Of a stretch of DNA of 64,000 bases, positions 43,576 to 53,268 are shown in pieces. The position numbers and the translations under genes were made by a program. This DNA comes from CAAFZY01 sp964410325 (GTDB taxonomy: Bacteria; Pseudomonadota; Alphaproteobacteria; RF32; CAG-239), in NCBI GenBank assembly GCA_964410325.1, contig CAYPFN010000006.1, positions 1-64,000 of the forward strand. Direction: 5' to 3'. The notes under the pieces are model-generated. The model ran no database searches and was not told the DNA's origin. It saw only the letters and a list, made by a program, of their open reading frames with translations. Every line of letters begins with the position of its first letter. Positions within the stretch are counted from its first letter, which is position 1.

Positions 43576-44896
43576 ATGTGTTATGCAAAACAAAATAACT
43601 TTCATCAAAAGTCCGATACTTTTAAAGAGCCGGAAATCTACACACACACACACACACACACATTTAAAGGCTGCCGAGCATAATAATACAGAACACCTCC
43701 AAAAGACTAAAAAGCCTTTAAGGAGTGTTAGAGCTAAGACGACGAGTACAAAAAATAAAAAAAAAGCACTTTTTTTTGCAAAAAATTTTACTTTTGGCGG
43801 TGTGGAAAAAGTTTTGGTAACAATTGTCAACGGACTGATTTCAAATGGTTGGCAGGTTTCAATCGTTTGGAATGGATATGTTGATAAAACAAGCATGTTG
43901 CAAATGATATCGCCACGGGTAAAACAATATTATGCCTTAAAATTATGGCATTTCCCGTTTTTTTCTATCCCGTGTAAAAATATGCCAAAATTTTTGCGCA
44001 ACCTGATATCCAAAGCGGATGTAATTTTAAATCGTTATCTATCCTCTCTTATTCCGGATTTTGGAAGTTATGACTATATAATAGATTTTCGTAACGGTTC
44101 TTCATTGTTGTATAATTTGAAATTAGAACCTCATCAAAAACGTTTTGTCTGGATGCATGGCGCATATGCTGGTTTTAAACGTAGCCGGAAGTTGGAACGT
44201 CATAAAATTTTTTGTTATGATAAAATCATTTGTCTGACTGAAAAATTCAAACAACAATTCAGCCTTGATTATCCGTCATGTTCAGACAAGATAACCTGTA
44301 TTTATAATCCGTTTATAACGGATAAACCGGTGCCAGATAAACAAGAAGAAAAGGAATGTAAAAAATATCAGCCTTATTATCTGCATGTTTCCCGAATTGA
44401 TGTTGATAAAGATATTCAAACCGTACTTGCCGCATATAAAAAGTTTTTATCAAAAAGCGGTTCAAATAAAAAACTAGTATTTATCGGCGATGGAAAACAG
44501 TATAATTTTTTTAAAAACCAAATTCAGGAAAAAGGCTATGCCGATAATATCATTTTTTACGGTCGCAGCTCAGCGCCGCTGACTTGGATGCAGCATGCCG
44601 AAGCTCTTATATTATCATCTAAAGCCGAAGGGCTGCCGACAGTTTTGATTGAAGGACAAATTTGCGGCACATTGGTTATATCGTCTGATTGTCGCGAAGG
44701 CCCTGCCGAAATTTTGCAAAACGGCAAAAGCGGTATATTATTTGCTCCCGGTGATGCTGATGCTTTGGCAGAAATTTTATGCCGTATTGATAATGGGATG
44801 GTAGATAAACAAGCCTATATTAACAACGCCTCTGCAAATATATATCGTTTTGATGTAAAACAATTTATACATAAATTTTCTTTATTGGAGAAATAA
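43576..44896 (+). CDS. Family 4-type glycosyltransferase with (CA)11 tract near its start
   Basis: From ATG 43583 the frame is 437 residues: an odd basic leader of about 55 residues with a Thr-His repeat, then a GT4 (GT-B) enzyme beginning KKKALFFAKNFTFGGVEKVLVTIVNGL and ending with the donor-site region SKAEGLPTVLIEGQICGTLVISSDCREGPAEIL. A second ATG at 43576 is better spaced from AAGGAA but, with 11 CA units, stops at 43681-43683; losing one CA unit would join it to the enzyme frame. It likely builds a surface glycan with the two next genes and may be phase-variable. Confidence 0.85.
43641..43662 (+). repeat. (CA)11 dinucleotide repeat inside a coding region
   Basis: Eleven uninterrupted CA units 58 bases after ATG 43583. 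Each unit lost or gained shifts the frame, as in bacterial contingency loci. Confidence 0.97.
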
Positions 44897-44899
44897 TCT

Positions 44900-45898
44900 A
44901 TGTATTTGCCGTCCGTTTCAGTTGTCATGCCGGTTTACAATGCATCGCAATATTTGTCGCAATGTCTTGATAGCCTTTTGGGACAAGATTTAAAAGATAT
45001 TGAAATTATCTGTGTTAATGACGGTTCAAAAGACGATTCGTTGCCACTTTTGCAATGTTATGCCAAGAAAGATGCCCGGATTAAAATAATAGATAAGGCA
45101 AATAGCGGTGCCGGCGACAGCCGCAATGCAGGTTTTAGTCAAGCCAAAGGCAAATACGTTATTTTCCTGGATGCAGATGATTTTTTTGATAGGCGAATGC
45201 TTTTTTTAGCTTTTGATAAAATGGAAGAAACCGGAGCTGATATGGTTATTTTCCGTTATCATCTCTACGATGATCAGACTGGCAAAACAAAAAAATCAGA
45301 TTATATCTGGCCACACATCAGGGATATAAATAAAGTAACATTTTCCAAGGAAGATGTTCCGGAATATATTTTTAATACCTTTCCAAATGCACCGTTTGTA
45401 AAACTCTACAAACGGGAATTTATCGCCAAAAATCAATTAAAATTTGATAATCTCAAAAGTTGTAATGATGTAACGTTCTCTTTGTTAAGCCTGTATTATG
45501 CTAAAAAAATTGCATTGCTTGACCAACCTTTGGTATATTACAGGATAAACACTTCAGGACAAATCAGCGCCAATCGTGGAAAATGGTTTGACAGCATATA
45601 TTTGGCTTTAGAATCTTTTTTGGCGCAGTGTGACCTGGACGATAAGTATAAGAATAGTTTTTACAGTTTTGCTGCCGGTGTATTATCTTATGAATATAAA
45701 CAGACAATTCAAAAAAAAGAATTTTTGGAAAAAATGCAAAAATTTTTGCCTGCCAGAGTTTACAATGCATTTTTGTTTAAAAGTGGAGCATTGCCTTTTT
45801 ATAAAAAAGTATACGGGATTTTCAAGGAAAAAGAACGTTATCATATTTATGTTTTAGGTATTCATTTAAAAATCAAAAAAGGAAAAAAATCGAAATGA
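44900..45898 (+). CDS. Family 2 glycosyltransferase
   Basis: A 332-residue GT-A enzyme: VSVVMPVYNASQYLSQCLDSLLGQDLKDIEIICVNDGSKDDS, then GAGDSRNAGFSQAKGKYVIFLDADDFF, whose DAD is the metal-binding DxD. The C-terminal third is the variable acceptor region. It transfers an unknown sugar to a surface polysaccharide or LPS precursor. GGAGAAA precedes the ATG, 3 bases after the previous stop; it overlaps the next gene. Confidence 0.93.
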   Translation: MYLPSVSVVMPVYNASQYLSQCLDSLLGQDLKDIEIICVNDGSKDDSLPLLQCYAKKDARIKIIDKANSGAGDSRNAGFSQAKGKYVIFLDADDFFDRRMLFLAFDKMEETGADMVIFRYHLYDDQTGKTKKSDYIWPHIRDINKVTFSKEDVPEYIFNTFPNAPFVKLYKREFIAKNQLKFDNLKSCNDVTFSLLSLYYAKKIALLDQPLVYYRINTSGQISANRGKWFDSIYLALESFLAQCDLDDKYKNSFYSFAAGVLSYEYKQTIQKKEFLEKMQKFLPARVYNAFLFKSGALPFYKKVYGIFKEKERYHIYVLGIHLKIKKGKKSK

Positions 45899-46701
45899 AA
45901 ATTGTAAAAATTCAAGGAGGTTTAGGTAATCAAATGTTCCAATATGCTTTTGCTAAGGCACTTGAATATAAGGGAAATAAAGTGTTTTGTGACATACACT
46001 GGTATAAAGCATTGCATAAAAACACAACTCGGCGCAGTTTTGATTTGAATGTTTTTAATACCCAAATCATTTCATCTTTATGGTGGCAAAAGGTGTTTTG
46101 TAAAGTTGTCAAAGAAAAAAATGTGAATGTTTATGAACCGGAATTGTTAAATTTAAATGGAAATATTTACTACTCTGGTTATTTTCAATCAGAACACTAC
46201 TTTAAGGATTTTCGATCGGAAATAATAAAACAATTTTCATTAAAAGCACAGCCGAATGAGACAAATCTAAAAATTTTGCAAAAAATAAAAACAACGAATT
46301 CGGTGTCAATGCATATTCGCCGGGGTGATTATGTAAAACTGTCGCATATATACGGGCTTTGTTCGCTGGCTTATTATCAGAAAGCCATGGAGTATATTCA
46401 AAACCGTGTTTCTGAGCCATGTTTCTTTATTTTTTCAGATGATATGTCCTGGGTCAGAAAAAATTTAAAAATGGAAGCCTCTTGTGAATACATTGATGTA
46501 AATAATGCCCAAACGGCGTATCTTGATTTGGAATTAATGAAAAATTGCAAACATAATATCATTGCCAATTCCAGTTTTTCATGGTGGGGTGCCTGGCTCA
46601 ATGAAAATGAAGAGAAAATCGTAATATGTCCGGATAAATGGTATGCAGATGGCAGACCGACTGATATCATTCCGCCTCAGTGGATAAAAATACAAAGTTA
46701 A
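45895..46701 (+). CDS. Family 11 glycosyltransferase (alpha-1,2-fucosyltransferase-like)
   Basis: A 268-residue GT11 protein. It opens with the family signature IQGGLGNQMFQYAFAKALE, has SMHIRRGDYV, which contains the GDP-fucose-binding HxRRxD, and ends with NSSFSWWGAWLN. Enzymes of this family put L-fucose (or a related 6-deoxyhexose) on galactose in O-antigen or capsule. It overlaps the GT2 gene by 4 bases. Genes for GDP-fucose synthesis are not in the window. Confidence 0.93.
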   Translation: MKIVKIQGGLGNQMFQYAFAKALEYKGNKVFCDIHWYKALHKNTTRRSFDLNVFNTQIISSLWWQKVFCKVVKEKNVNVYEPELLNLNGNIYYSGYFQSEHYFKDFRSEIIKQFSLKAQPNETNLKILQKIKTTNSVSMHIRRGDYVKLSHIYGLCSLAYYQKAMEYIQNRVSEPCFFIFSDDMSWVRKNLKMEASCEYIDVNNAQTAYLDLELMKNCKHNIIANSSFSWWGAWLNENEEKIVICPDKWYADGRPTDIIPPQWIKIQS

Positions 46702-46787
46702 TTAATCAGGAAATATTTTTGCCTTTCTGAAATCACAAAATAATCATTGCTGAAATATAAATCATTACAGGCAGATCAGTCAAAAAT

Positions 46788-46820
46788 TAAAAAATCCCGA
46801 AAAGCGAACCTTTCGGGATG
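46788..46820 (-). terminator. tracrRNA terminator
   Basis: On the minus strand ATCCCGAAA pairs with TTTCGGGAT around a GGTTCGCTT-type loop, followed by six T residues. Confidence 0.88.
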
Positions 46821-46888
46821 TAATATCGAAATAAATTTCTTATTAGCGACTAGACATCTAAAACCAATTTGCTAAAAATTTACTCGAT
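46789..46888 (-). ncRNA. tracrRNA of the type II-C CRISPR system
   Basis: Minus-strand RNA of about 100 bases. The anti-repeat (46876-46845) is complementary to the first 30 bases of the crRNA repeat except for a few positions. It is followed by a TAATA/TATTA-GAAA/TTTC hairpin and the terminator hairpin. Its copy of the repeat end has TAAAA where the repeat has TATAAT, so the repeat promoter is destroyed here. It would pair with each crRNA to load Cas9. The 5' end is inferred from the promoter. Confidence 0.9.
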
Positions 46889-46894
46889 ACTATA

Positions 46895-46923
46895 AGTATA
46901 ATTTTAATAAAGCTGAGAGTCAA
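46895..46923 (-). promoter_or_regulatory. tracrRNA promoter
   Basis: TTGACT (46923-46918) and TATACT (46900-46895) on the minus strand with a 17-base spacer, directly upstream of the anti-repeat. Confidence 0.82.
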
Positions 46924-46924
46924 C

Positions 46925-46952
46925 TTGTTTTTTTATATTAATATGGTACGAT
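46925..46952 (+). promoter_or_regulatory. Possible cas9-cas1-cas2 promoter
   Basis: TTGTTT (46925-46930) and TACGAT (46947-46952) with a 16-base spacer, about 30 bases before the cas9 start and back to back with the tracrRNA promoter. Confidence 0.4.
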
Positions 46953-46982
46953 ATATCGTCTTATTAAGATCATGGAGAAAAA

Positions 46983-49900
46983 ATGATGATGAAGTATAGA
47001 CTTGGCTTAGATATGGGTGCGACATCAATTGGTTGGGCTGTTTTTGATATAGATAACAACAAATTGATGGATATGGGGGTGCGGATTTTTGATGACGGTA
47101 GAGAAGATAAAACTAAAGCAGCCCTATGTGTTAAGAGAAGAAATGCACGTGGGGCAAGGCGCCTTATTAAGCGAAAACATGTTAAGAAACGTGAGTTGTT
47201 AAAAAAATTAATAGAATTTGGTCTTTTTCCTCAAGATGACGAAAGCTGCCAAGAATTAAAGAAATTAAATCCGTATAAACTTCGGAAACAAGCATTGGAT
47301 AAACAAGTTTCTTTGTATGAATTAGGTCGGATAATTTTTAGTTTGGCACAAAGGAAAGGTTTTCAATCTAACCGCAAAGATAACAAAGAAGAAAGCAGTA
47401 AGTTAAAAGCCGGTTATGAAAAATTGAAAGAGCAAATATCAAATGCTGGGGCAAGAACATATGGTGAATATTTGCGCATACAACAAGAAAAAAATTATAA
47501 TGCACCTATAAGGCTGAAAGATACTTTTGATGCCAATGGAAAATATACCGGAGGATTATTCCCATTTCGGGAAGTTTATCAAAAAGAGTTTAATCAGGTT
47601 TGGGATAGTCAACAGAAATATTATCCGGAAGTTTTAATTGATGACCATAAGCAAATTATAAAAGACATTTTATTTTTCCAAAGACCGTTAAAGGAACAAG
47701 AAGAAGGATATTGTGCTTTCGAGAAAGGGGAACGCCGCATACCTAAAGCGCATCCTCTGTTTCAAGAATTCAGGATTTGGCAGCATGTGCTTAACTTAGA
47801 ATACAATTCATCTAGTAGCTTCAAAAAACACTATATCAGAAAGCAGTATACGCTTAACTTAGAAAATGCCTTGAAAGATCAAAATCTAAATCATCAACAA
47901 TTAGTATCTCTGTTAAAAAATCCACAAAAATTGAAAGTAACTCAAAAAGGGCTTGTGTCATATGCAACAATCAAAAAGGCTTTAGGCTTAAACAGCCAAG
48001 GCCGATTTAATTTTGAAGGAATGAGCCAAAATTCGGAGATGGAAAAAGGGATATTGGTGGATACAACCCAAAATGCCATCAATCAATCCACATATTTTAA
48101 AGAATTTTGGAATCAAATGACAGAAAGTAGAAAAGGGGAACTTATAGATGTTTTAAGTAGGCCGGAATGTTATATTCAGTTTCCAAAGAAACGCGTCTCG
48201 ATGGAAAAATCTGAAAATATTTTAAAAAATTATTTGTGCCGAGAATTTACCCTTTCTATCCCGGCAGCAGAAGAGCTTTTATATAAAATTAATTTGGAGG
48301 ATGGTTTTAGTTCGCTGTCAAAGAAGGCCATAGAAAAGCTCTTGACATTAATGAAGCAAGGCATGCGTTATCCAGATGCTTGTGATGAGCTTGGCTATTT
48401 ACGAGTAGACTATAAACATTTTGATAAATTGCCTTATTATGGTGTTCTTTTAGAACAAAGCTGTTTGGGGCAAAAGAGCAATCCACAGACAGAAGAAGAA
48501 AAATATGGGAGAATCAATAATGCAACCGTGCATATTGCGTTAAATCAGATCAGATGCCTTGTAAATGAGCTGATTGATATATATGGCAAACCATATGACA
48601 TAGCTATAGAATATGCCAGAGATTTGCCAGCTTCTGCAGAAGAACGTAAGAAAATACAACGTATACAAGAGGATAATGAAAAGGAGAATGAAGAAATCAA
48701 AAAAGAAATGCGTGATAAAATCGGCCAACGGGAATATAACAAACGCGACATTCAGAAATATAAAATCTGGAAACAAATGGGGATTCCAAAAGGCGGTAAA
48801 GCTGATGTTGTTCGGGAATGTCCGTTTTCCGGGAAAATAATATCTGTAAGCGATCTGTTAAATGGACAAATGTTCCAGATTGAACACTTGCTGCCTTTTT
48901 CCCGCACACTGGATGACAGTATAAATAATAAAGTTATTGCCAGTGTCGAGGCCAATAGATATAAAGGGAATCGTACCCCCTTTGAAGCTTTCGGCGAAAG
49001 CAAAGATGGTTATGACTGGACGGAAATTCAAAAGAGGGCTCAAAAGCTCAGCAATGAACAACAATGGCGTTTTTTGGCAGATGCCATGAAAAAATTTGAA
49101 GCACAGGAAAGCCCGATAGCTCGTTCCCTAAATGATACGAGATATATGACACGCATATTACAAACTTATTTATTGCCTATTGTACGTGAAGATGGCAAAA
49201 AAACGGTGCAATCTGTTGTTGGAAAGTTAACATCCATGGTTAGAAAAGCATGGGGGTTAAATCAGTATAAAAACAAAGAAAACAATAATGAATATCGAGC
49301 ATTTCATAATCATCATGCAGTTGATGCCGTTATTGTTGCAACCATAGAACGAGGCCAGATAGGTAAAGTCTCCGAACAATTAAAAAAAGTATCTGTCTGC
49401 ACCAGAGAAGAATTTAAGGATGAGTTGTATAAATTAAAAGATTCACAAGTTTCAAAAGAAGAAAAAGAAGCTTTGCGCAAACGAATCAAAGAATTTGTTT
49501 TGGCCAAAGAAGAAGGAATTATAAATCAGAATTTACCACGTCCAGAGAACTTAAATGTTACTCAATTCATGAATCAGGTGGAAAAAATTAACATTTCTCA
49601 CAAACCAAATTTAAAAAACATTAAAGATAAAAACTCCACAGTAGGACAGTTGCATGAAGATACAGCCTATGGCCTGAAATCATTTATTGATGACGAAAGC
49701 CTCAAAGCGAGATTCGTATGCCGTAAAAAAGGTAAAAAAGAATGGAAAGAAAAGGATATTACCGAATATATTCCGATGTTTTATGATAAAGAAGATAAAA
49801 ATGCCTATTATGATACTTACAAGCAATGGTTTATTTTAAATGGAAAAGCACGGACGATAATTGCTTCAAATAAAGAAGAAAAACAAAAGAAAAAAGAATT

Positions 49901-50465
49901 GACAGATAGAGAACGCCAAGCCATCATAGATCTGCGTCATGCGGCAGCAAAAGCGTTTAAATGGTTTGTAGGCGGTGGAAATTTCTGTGCGGAGATATAT
50001 GAAGTGAACAGACAAAATAAAGTTGCAGGCATGCCAACAAATAATCAGGGGGAATGGATCGGGGAAATTGTATCGAATTATAATGCAACGCTTCGTGAAC
50101 GTCGGGACGAAAATATTTCTTATTTACCGTACAAATATCCGAATGCAAAAAAGATTATGAGATTGCGGCGCAATGATATGGTGCTGGCAACTTTTACCCG
50201 AGAACAAGCGCAGGCTGAAGATTTTTTTAAAGGCATTAAAGATTATGTGCAAAATATTTTTAATCAAAATCCAGAAATCGAACAAACTGATGTGTTGTTT
50301 AGAGTGAAAAAGATGACGGGAAGTTCTGTTTATTTTACACCGCATAACATCGCAAAAGAAGAAAGTGATACTAAATCTTGGATAGCTTCAGTCAGTAGCA
50401 TGCAAAAGCATAAAGTGCGTAAAATTGTTATTACACCGGCGGGGAGAATAAAAGATGCCCAATAA
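46983..50465 (+). CDS. cas9: CRISPR-associated endonuclease Cas9, type II-C
   Basis: A 1160-residue Cas9. RuvC-I is YRLGLDMGATSIGWAVFD (Asp10). The arginine-rich bridge helix is RRNARGARRLIKRKHVKKR. RuvC-II is PYDIAIEYARDL (Glu about 543). The HNH domain has FQIEHLLPFSRTLDDSINNKV (His about 635) and RuvC-III has HHAVDAVIVATI (His about 778, Asp 781). All expected catalytic residues are present, so both strands should be cut. It is somewhat longer than the 1000-1100 residues of many II-C enzymes. Three ATGs in a row (46983, 46986, 46989) follow a GGAG site. cas1 overlaps its 3' end. Confidence 0.98.
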   Translation: MMMKYRLGLDMGATSIGWAVFDIDNNKLMDMGVRIFDDGREDKTKAALCVKRRNARGARRLIKRKHVKKRELLKKLIEFGLFPQDDESCQELKKLNPYKLRKQALDKQVSLYELGRIIFSLAQRKGFQSNRKDNKEESSKLKAGYEKLKEQISNAGARTYGEYLRIQQEKNYNAPIRLKDTFDANGKYTGGLFPFREVYQKEFNQVWDSQQKYYPEVLIDDHKQIIKDILFFQRPLKEQEEGYCAFEKGERRIPKAHPLFQEFRIWQHVLNLEYNSSSSFKKHYIRKQYTLNLENALKDQNLNHQQLVSLLKNPQKLKVTQKGLVSYATIKKALGLNSQGRFNFEGMSQNSEMEKGILVDTTQNAINQSTYFKEFWNQMTESRKGELIDVLSRPECYIQFPKKRVSMEKSENILKNYLCREFTLSIPAAEELLYKINLEDGFSSLSKKAIEKLLTLMKQGMRYPDACDELGYLRVDYKHFDKLPYYGVLLEQSCLGQKSNPQTEEEKYGRINNATVHIALNQIRCLVNELIDIYGKPYDIAIEYARDLPASAEERKKIQRIQEDNEKENEEIKKEMRDKIGQREYNKRDIQKYKIWKQMGIPKGGKADVVRECPFSGKIISVSDLLNGQMFQIEHLLPFSRTLDDSINNKVIASVEANRYKGNRTPFEAFGESKDGYDWTEIQKRAQKLSNEQQWRFLADAMKKFEAQESPIARSLNDTRYMTRILQTYLLPIVREDGKKTVQSVVGKLTSMVRKAWGLNQYKNKENNNEYRAFHNHHAVDAVIVATIERGQIGKVSEQLKKVSVCTREEFKDELYKLKDSQVSKEEKEALRKRIKEFVLAKEEGIINQNLPRPENLNVTQFMNQVEKINISHKPNLKNIKDKNSTVGQLHEDTAYGLKSFIDDESLKARFVCRKKGKKEWKEKDITEYIPMFYDKEDKNAYYDTYKQWFILNGKARTIIASNKEEKQKKKELTDRERQAIIDLRHAAAKAFKWFVGGGNFCAEIYEVNRQNKVAGMPTNNQGEWIGEIVSNYNATLRERRDENISYLPYKYPNAKKIMRLRRNDMVLATFTREQAQAEDFFKGIKDYVQNIFNQNPEIEQTDVLFRVKKMTGSSVYFTPHNIAKEESDTKSWIASVSSMQKHKVRKIVITPAGRIKDAQ

Positions 50466-51360
50466 TATTATTGAAATTTCAACCAACAATAAAAAACTTA
50501 GTGTTTTTCATGGTTTCTTGCGGATTGAAGAAGAAGGGAATGTCTTAAAAGACATTCCCTTTAATTCTATCAACGCTGTCATCATCACAGCGTTTAATGT
50601 AAGTTATACCAACAACCTCTTACAACGCCTGTGTGAAGAAAATATACCTCTGGTTATTTTAGGAAAAAATTATACCCCAAGTGGTATATTATTATCATAC
50701 ATTGGCCAGAGTCGGCAAACAGAAGTGCAATATTTGCAAATAGAAAATAAAAAACCGCTAAAAAAAAGAATTTGGCAGCAATTGGTTAAAGAAAAGATTA
50801 AAAATCAATCCAGAGTCTTGGATCTGTTTCAGAAAGAAAATAAACTGCGATATATCTATAAGAACGTTTTATCGGCGGATAGCACAAACCGCGAAGCTTA
50901 TGCAGCCAGAATATATTTCAAAACGTTGTTCGGTACAGATTTTGTTCGCAACAAAGATATGCAAGGTATAAATTCTTTTCTAAATTATGGTTATGCAATT
51001 TTGCGTTCAGCGATAGCCCGTTATGTAGTGGCATCGGGTTTGAATCCTGCCTATGGCGTTGGCCATAGGAATAAATTAAATCCCTTTTGTTTAGTGGATG
51101 ATTTGATTGAGCCTTATCGTCCGATTGTTGATAGTGTTGTCTATGTGATTTTTAAGCAAAATCCAGATATATCAGATTTATCAACGGCATATAAGGCCAA
51201 ATTATCAGGGATATTAACAAAAGAATATTATAATGGAGAAGGTTTTTCCCCTTTATACATGATATTGCAGCAAACTGTTTGGGATTTGGTCAATATATAT
51301 AAAACTAAAGATATTCAATTTAAATTTAATAATTATTTGTTTGAAGTGAGGTTGATTTGA
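50455..51360 (+). CDS. cas1: CRISPR integrase Cas1
   Basis: A 301-residue Cas1 of the type II group. The metal-binding Glu, His and Asp positions lie in EAYAARIYF, GLNPAYGVGHRNKLNPFCLVDDLIEPYRP. It integrates new spacers together with Cas2. It overlaps cas9 by 11 bases and cas2 by 4, so the three are one operon. Confidence 0.97.
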   Translation: MPNNIIEISTNNKKLSVFHGFLRIEEEGNVLKDIPFNSINAVIITAFNVSYTNNLLQRLCEENIPLVILGKNYTPSGILLSYIGQSRQTEVQYLQIENKKPLKKRIWQQLVKEKIKNQSRVLDLFQKENKLRYIYKNVLSADSTNREAYAARIYFKTLFGTDFVRNKDMQGINSFLNYGYAILRSAIARYVVASGLNPAYGVGHRNKLNPFCLVDDLIEPYRPIVDSVVYVIFKQNPDISDLSTAYKAKLSGILTKEYYNGEGFSPLYMILQQTVWDLVNIYKTKDIQFKFNNYLFEVRLI

Positions 51361-51710
51361 GGAAAGCAGTCAAACAAAGGGAATATCTTAACGGGAGAAA
51401 ACTGATGTGGATGATGGTAATGTTTGATTTACCGACAGAAACCAGAGCACAACGTAAATCTGCTGCAAAATTTCGTAAATTTTTATTAGATGAAGGTTTT
51501 GAAATGGTTCAATTTTCGGTTTATGTTCAGTTTACTGGAACTTTTGAAAGTTCACAAAAATTTGTTCGTTCGATTCGTAAAAACAATCCAGAATGTGGGG
51601 ATATAAATATTTTGTTTTTTACAGATAAGCAATTTTCCAATATAATTCATATAGAAAATCATGTGGATAAGTTGTTAAAACAAGAGCCAGCACAGTTCGA
51701 ATTATTCTAA
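51357..51710 (+). CDS. cas2: CRISPR-associated protein Cas2
   Basis: A 117-residue Cas2 with the ferredoxin-like core LMWMMVMFDLPTETRAQRKSAAKFRKFLLDEGFEMVQFSVY. It forms the scaffold of the Cas1-Cas2 integrase. The start is taken as TTG 51357, overlapping the cas1 stop, because family members have residues before the first strand; ATG 51405 is the alternative. No csn2 or cas4 follows, which makes the system II-C. Confidence 0.95.
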   Translation: MRKAVKQREYLNGRKLMWMMVMFDLPTETRAQRKSAAKFRKFLLDEGFEMVQFSVYVQFTGTFESSQKFVRSIRKNNPECGDINILFFTDKQFSNIIHIENHVDKLLKQEPAQFELF

Positions 51711-51801
51711 TTAAATCACAAAATATGACAATATAAAAAGATCAAAAAAAATAAATTAAACAGAGAAAAATGAGTTATGAAAAATATAAAATTTTAGAAT
51801 C

Positions 51802-51842
51802 AAAAAAGCCTCAGAGTGCTGAATATCAACACTTTGAAGCTA
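51802..51842 (-). terminator. Terminator of the minus-strand CRISPR array transcript
   Basis: On the minus strand AGCTTCAAAGTG pairs with CACTCTGAGGCT (one wobble and one offset), followed by TTTTTT. It begins directly after the last repeat in the crRNA direction and shows that the array is read right to left. Confidence 0.75.
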
Positions 51843-51847
51843 AAGGA

Positions 51848-53268
51848 ATTATAGCAGATTGGTTTTAGATGTCTAGTCGCAACAATCTTCAACCTCCCAC
51901 TGGTGTGCGTTCTATTATAGCAGATTGGTTTTAGATGTCTAGTCGCAACAGATTTCAACGTACCTCGTGCCGAATCGTGATTATAGCAGATTGGTTTTAG
52001 ATGTCTAGTCGCAACTATTGGTAAGTGTTGCACAAGAGGGCTTAAATTATAGCAGATTGGTTTTAGATGTCTAGTCGCAACTTATTCCTGATGAGTATAG
52101 GGAGTTGCTCGATTATAGCAGATTGGTTTTAGATGTCTAGTCGCAACCATAATCAACCGTTTGTGTCCAAGCACTGCATTATAGCAGATTGGTTTTAGAT
52201 GTCTAGTCGCAACGTGTTTAGTTTGAGTTTAGCCCTTAGTTGGATTATAGCAGATTGGTTTTAGATGTCTAGTCGCAACGCACTTAAGCTATTCGGCGCG
52301 ATAAATGGTATTATAGCAGATTGGTTTTAGATGTCTAGTCGCAACAGGTTGTTAGTGAACTTCCTTCGTCGCCGAATTATAGCAGATTGGTTTTAGATGT
52401 CTAGTCGCAACCTGTTCCAGAGTTCCCCGCAGGTCTTTAAAATTATAGCAGATTGGTTTTAGATGTCTAGTCGCAACAATGTTAAGCTTGGATTACTGTA
52501 TTTTACTATTATAGCAGATTGGTTTTAGATGTCTAGTCGCAACTATTAAGTTTGAGTTTTGCCCTTAGCTGGTATTATAGCAGATTGGTTTTAGATGTCT
52601 AGTCGCAACAGTTTAGAACATATCATTTGAGTTTATTTTATTATAGCAGATTGGTTTTAGATGTCTAGTCGCAACCTCTTATTAATTTAAGCCACGCTTT
52701 TTGCTATTATAGCAGATTGGTTTTAGATGTCTAGTCGCAACATGGAGTTAATTATATAGATAATTTTGGAAATTATAGCAGATTGGTTTTAGATGTCTAG
52801 TCGCAACACGGTGTTGATTATATCGATAATTTTGGCAATTATAGCAGATTGGTTTTAGATGTCTAGTCGCAACACAATATTGATTGGGGGATGAGCGTCG
52901 TTAATTATAGCAGATTGGTTTTAGATGTCTAGTCGCAACCGTACTTCTAAAGGTAAATTGTAGAACATATTATAGCAGATTGGTTTTAGATGTCTAGTCG
53001 CAACGTTGCTCCAGAGTTCCCCGCAGGTCTTTAAATTATAGCAGATTGGTTTTAGATGTCTAGTCGCAACATTATTGCTGGTGTTGTTCCGCCTGTTTCA
53101 ATTATAGCAGATTGGTTTTAGATGTCTAGTCGCAACTAAGTCGTTAGGCTTCCAGTTAAATATTAAATTATAGCAGATTGGTTTTAGATGTCTAGTCGCA
53201 ACACTCCGTTGCCCTTGCCAGAAACTCTACATATTATAGCAGATTGGTTTTAGATGTCTAGTCGCTAA
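51848..53268 (-). CRISPR. CRISPR array, 22 repeats and 21 spacers
   Basis: Repeats of 36 bp start every 66 bp from 51848; spacers are 30 bp, except one of 29 bp at 52940-52968. In the crRNA sense (minus strand) the repeat begins GTTGCGACTAGACATC and ends CTGCTATAAT. Its start is complementary to the tracrRNA anti-repeat. The final repeat (53233) matches for 33 bases and then departs into a tracrRNA-like sequence. Each repeat carries TAGACA-16-TATAAT with an extended TGC, so each crRNA can have its own promoter. Spacers 6 and 11, 9 and 18, and 14 and 15 are related in pairs. Confidence 0.99.

Noticed and set aside
51800..52033. Minus-strand reading frame of 77 codons over the first CRISPR repeats
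   Set aside because: It is made of translated repeats (VATRHLKPICYN three times) and has no ribosome site; it is a by-product of the 66-bp period.
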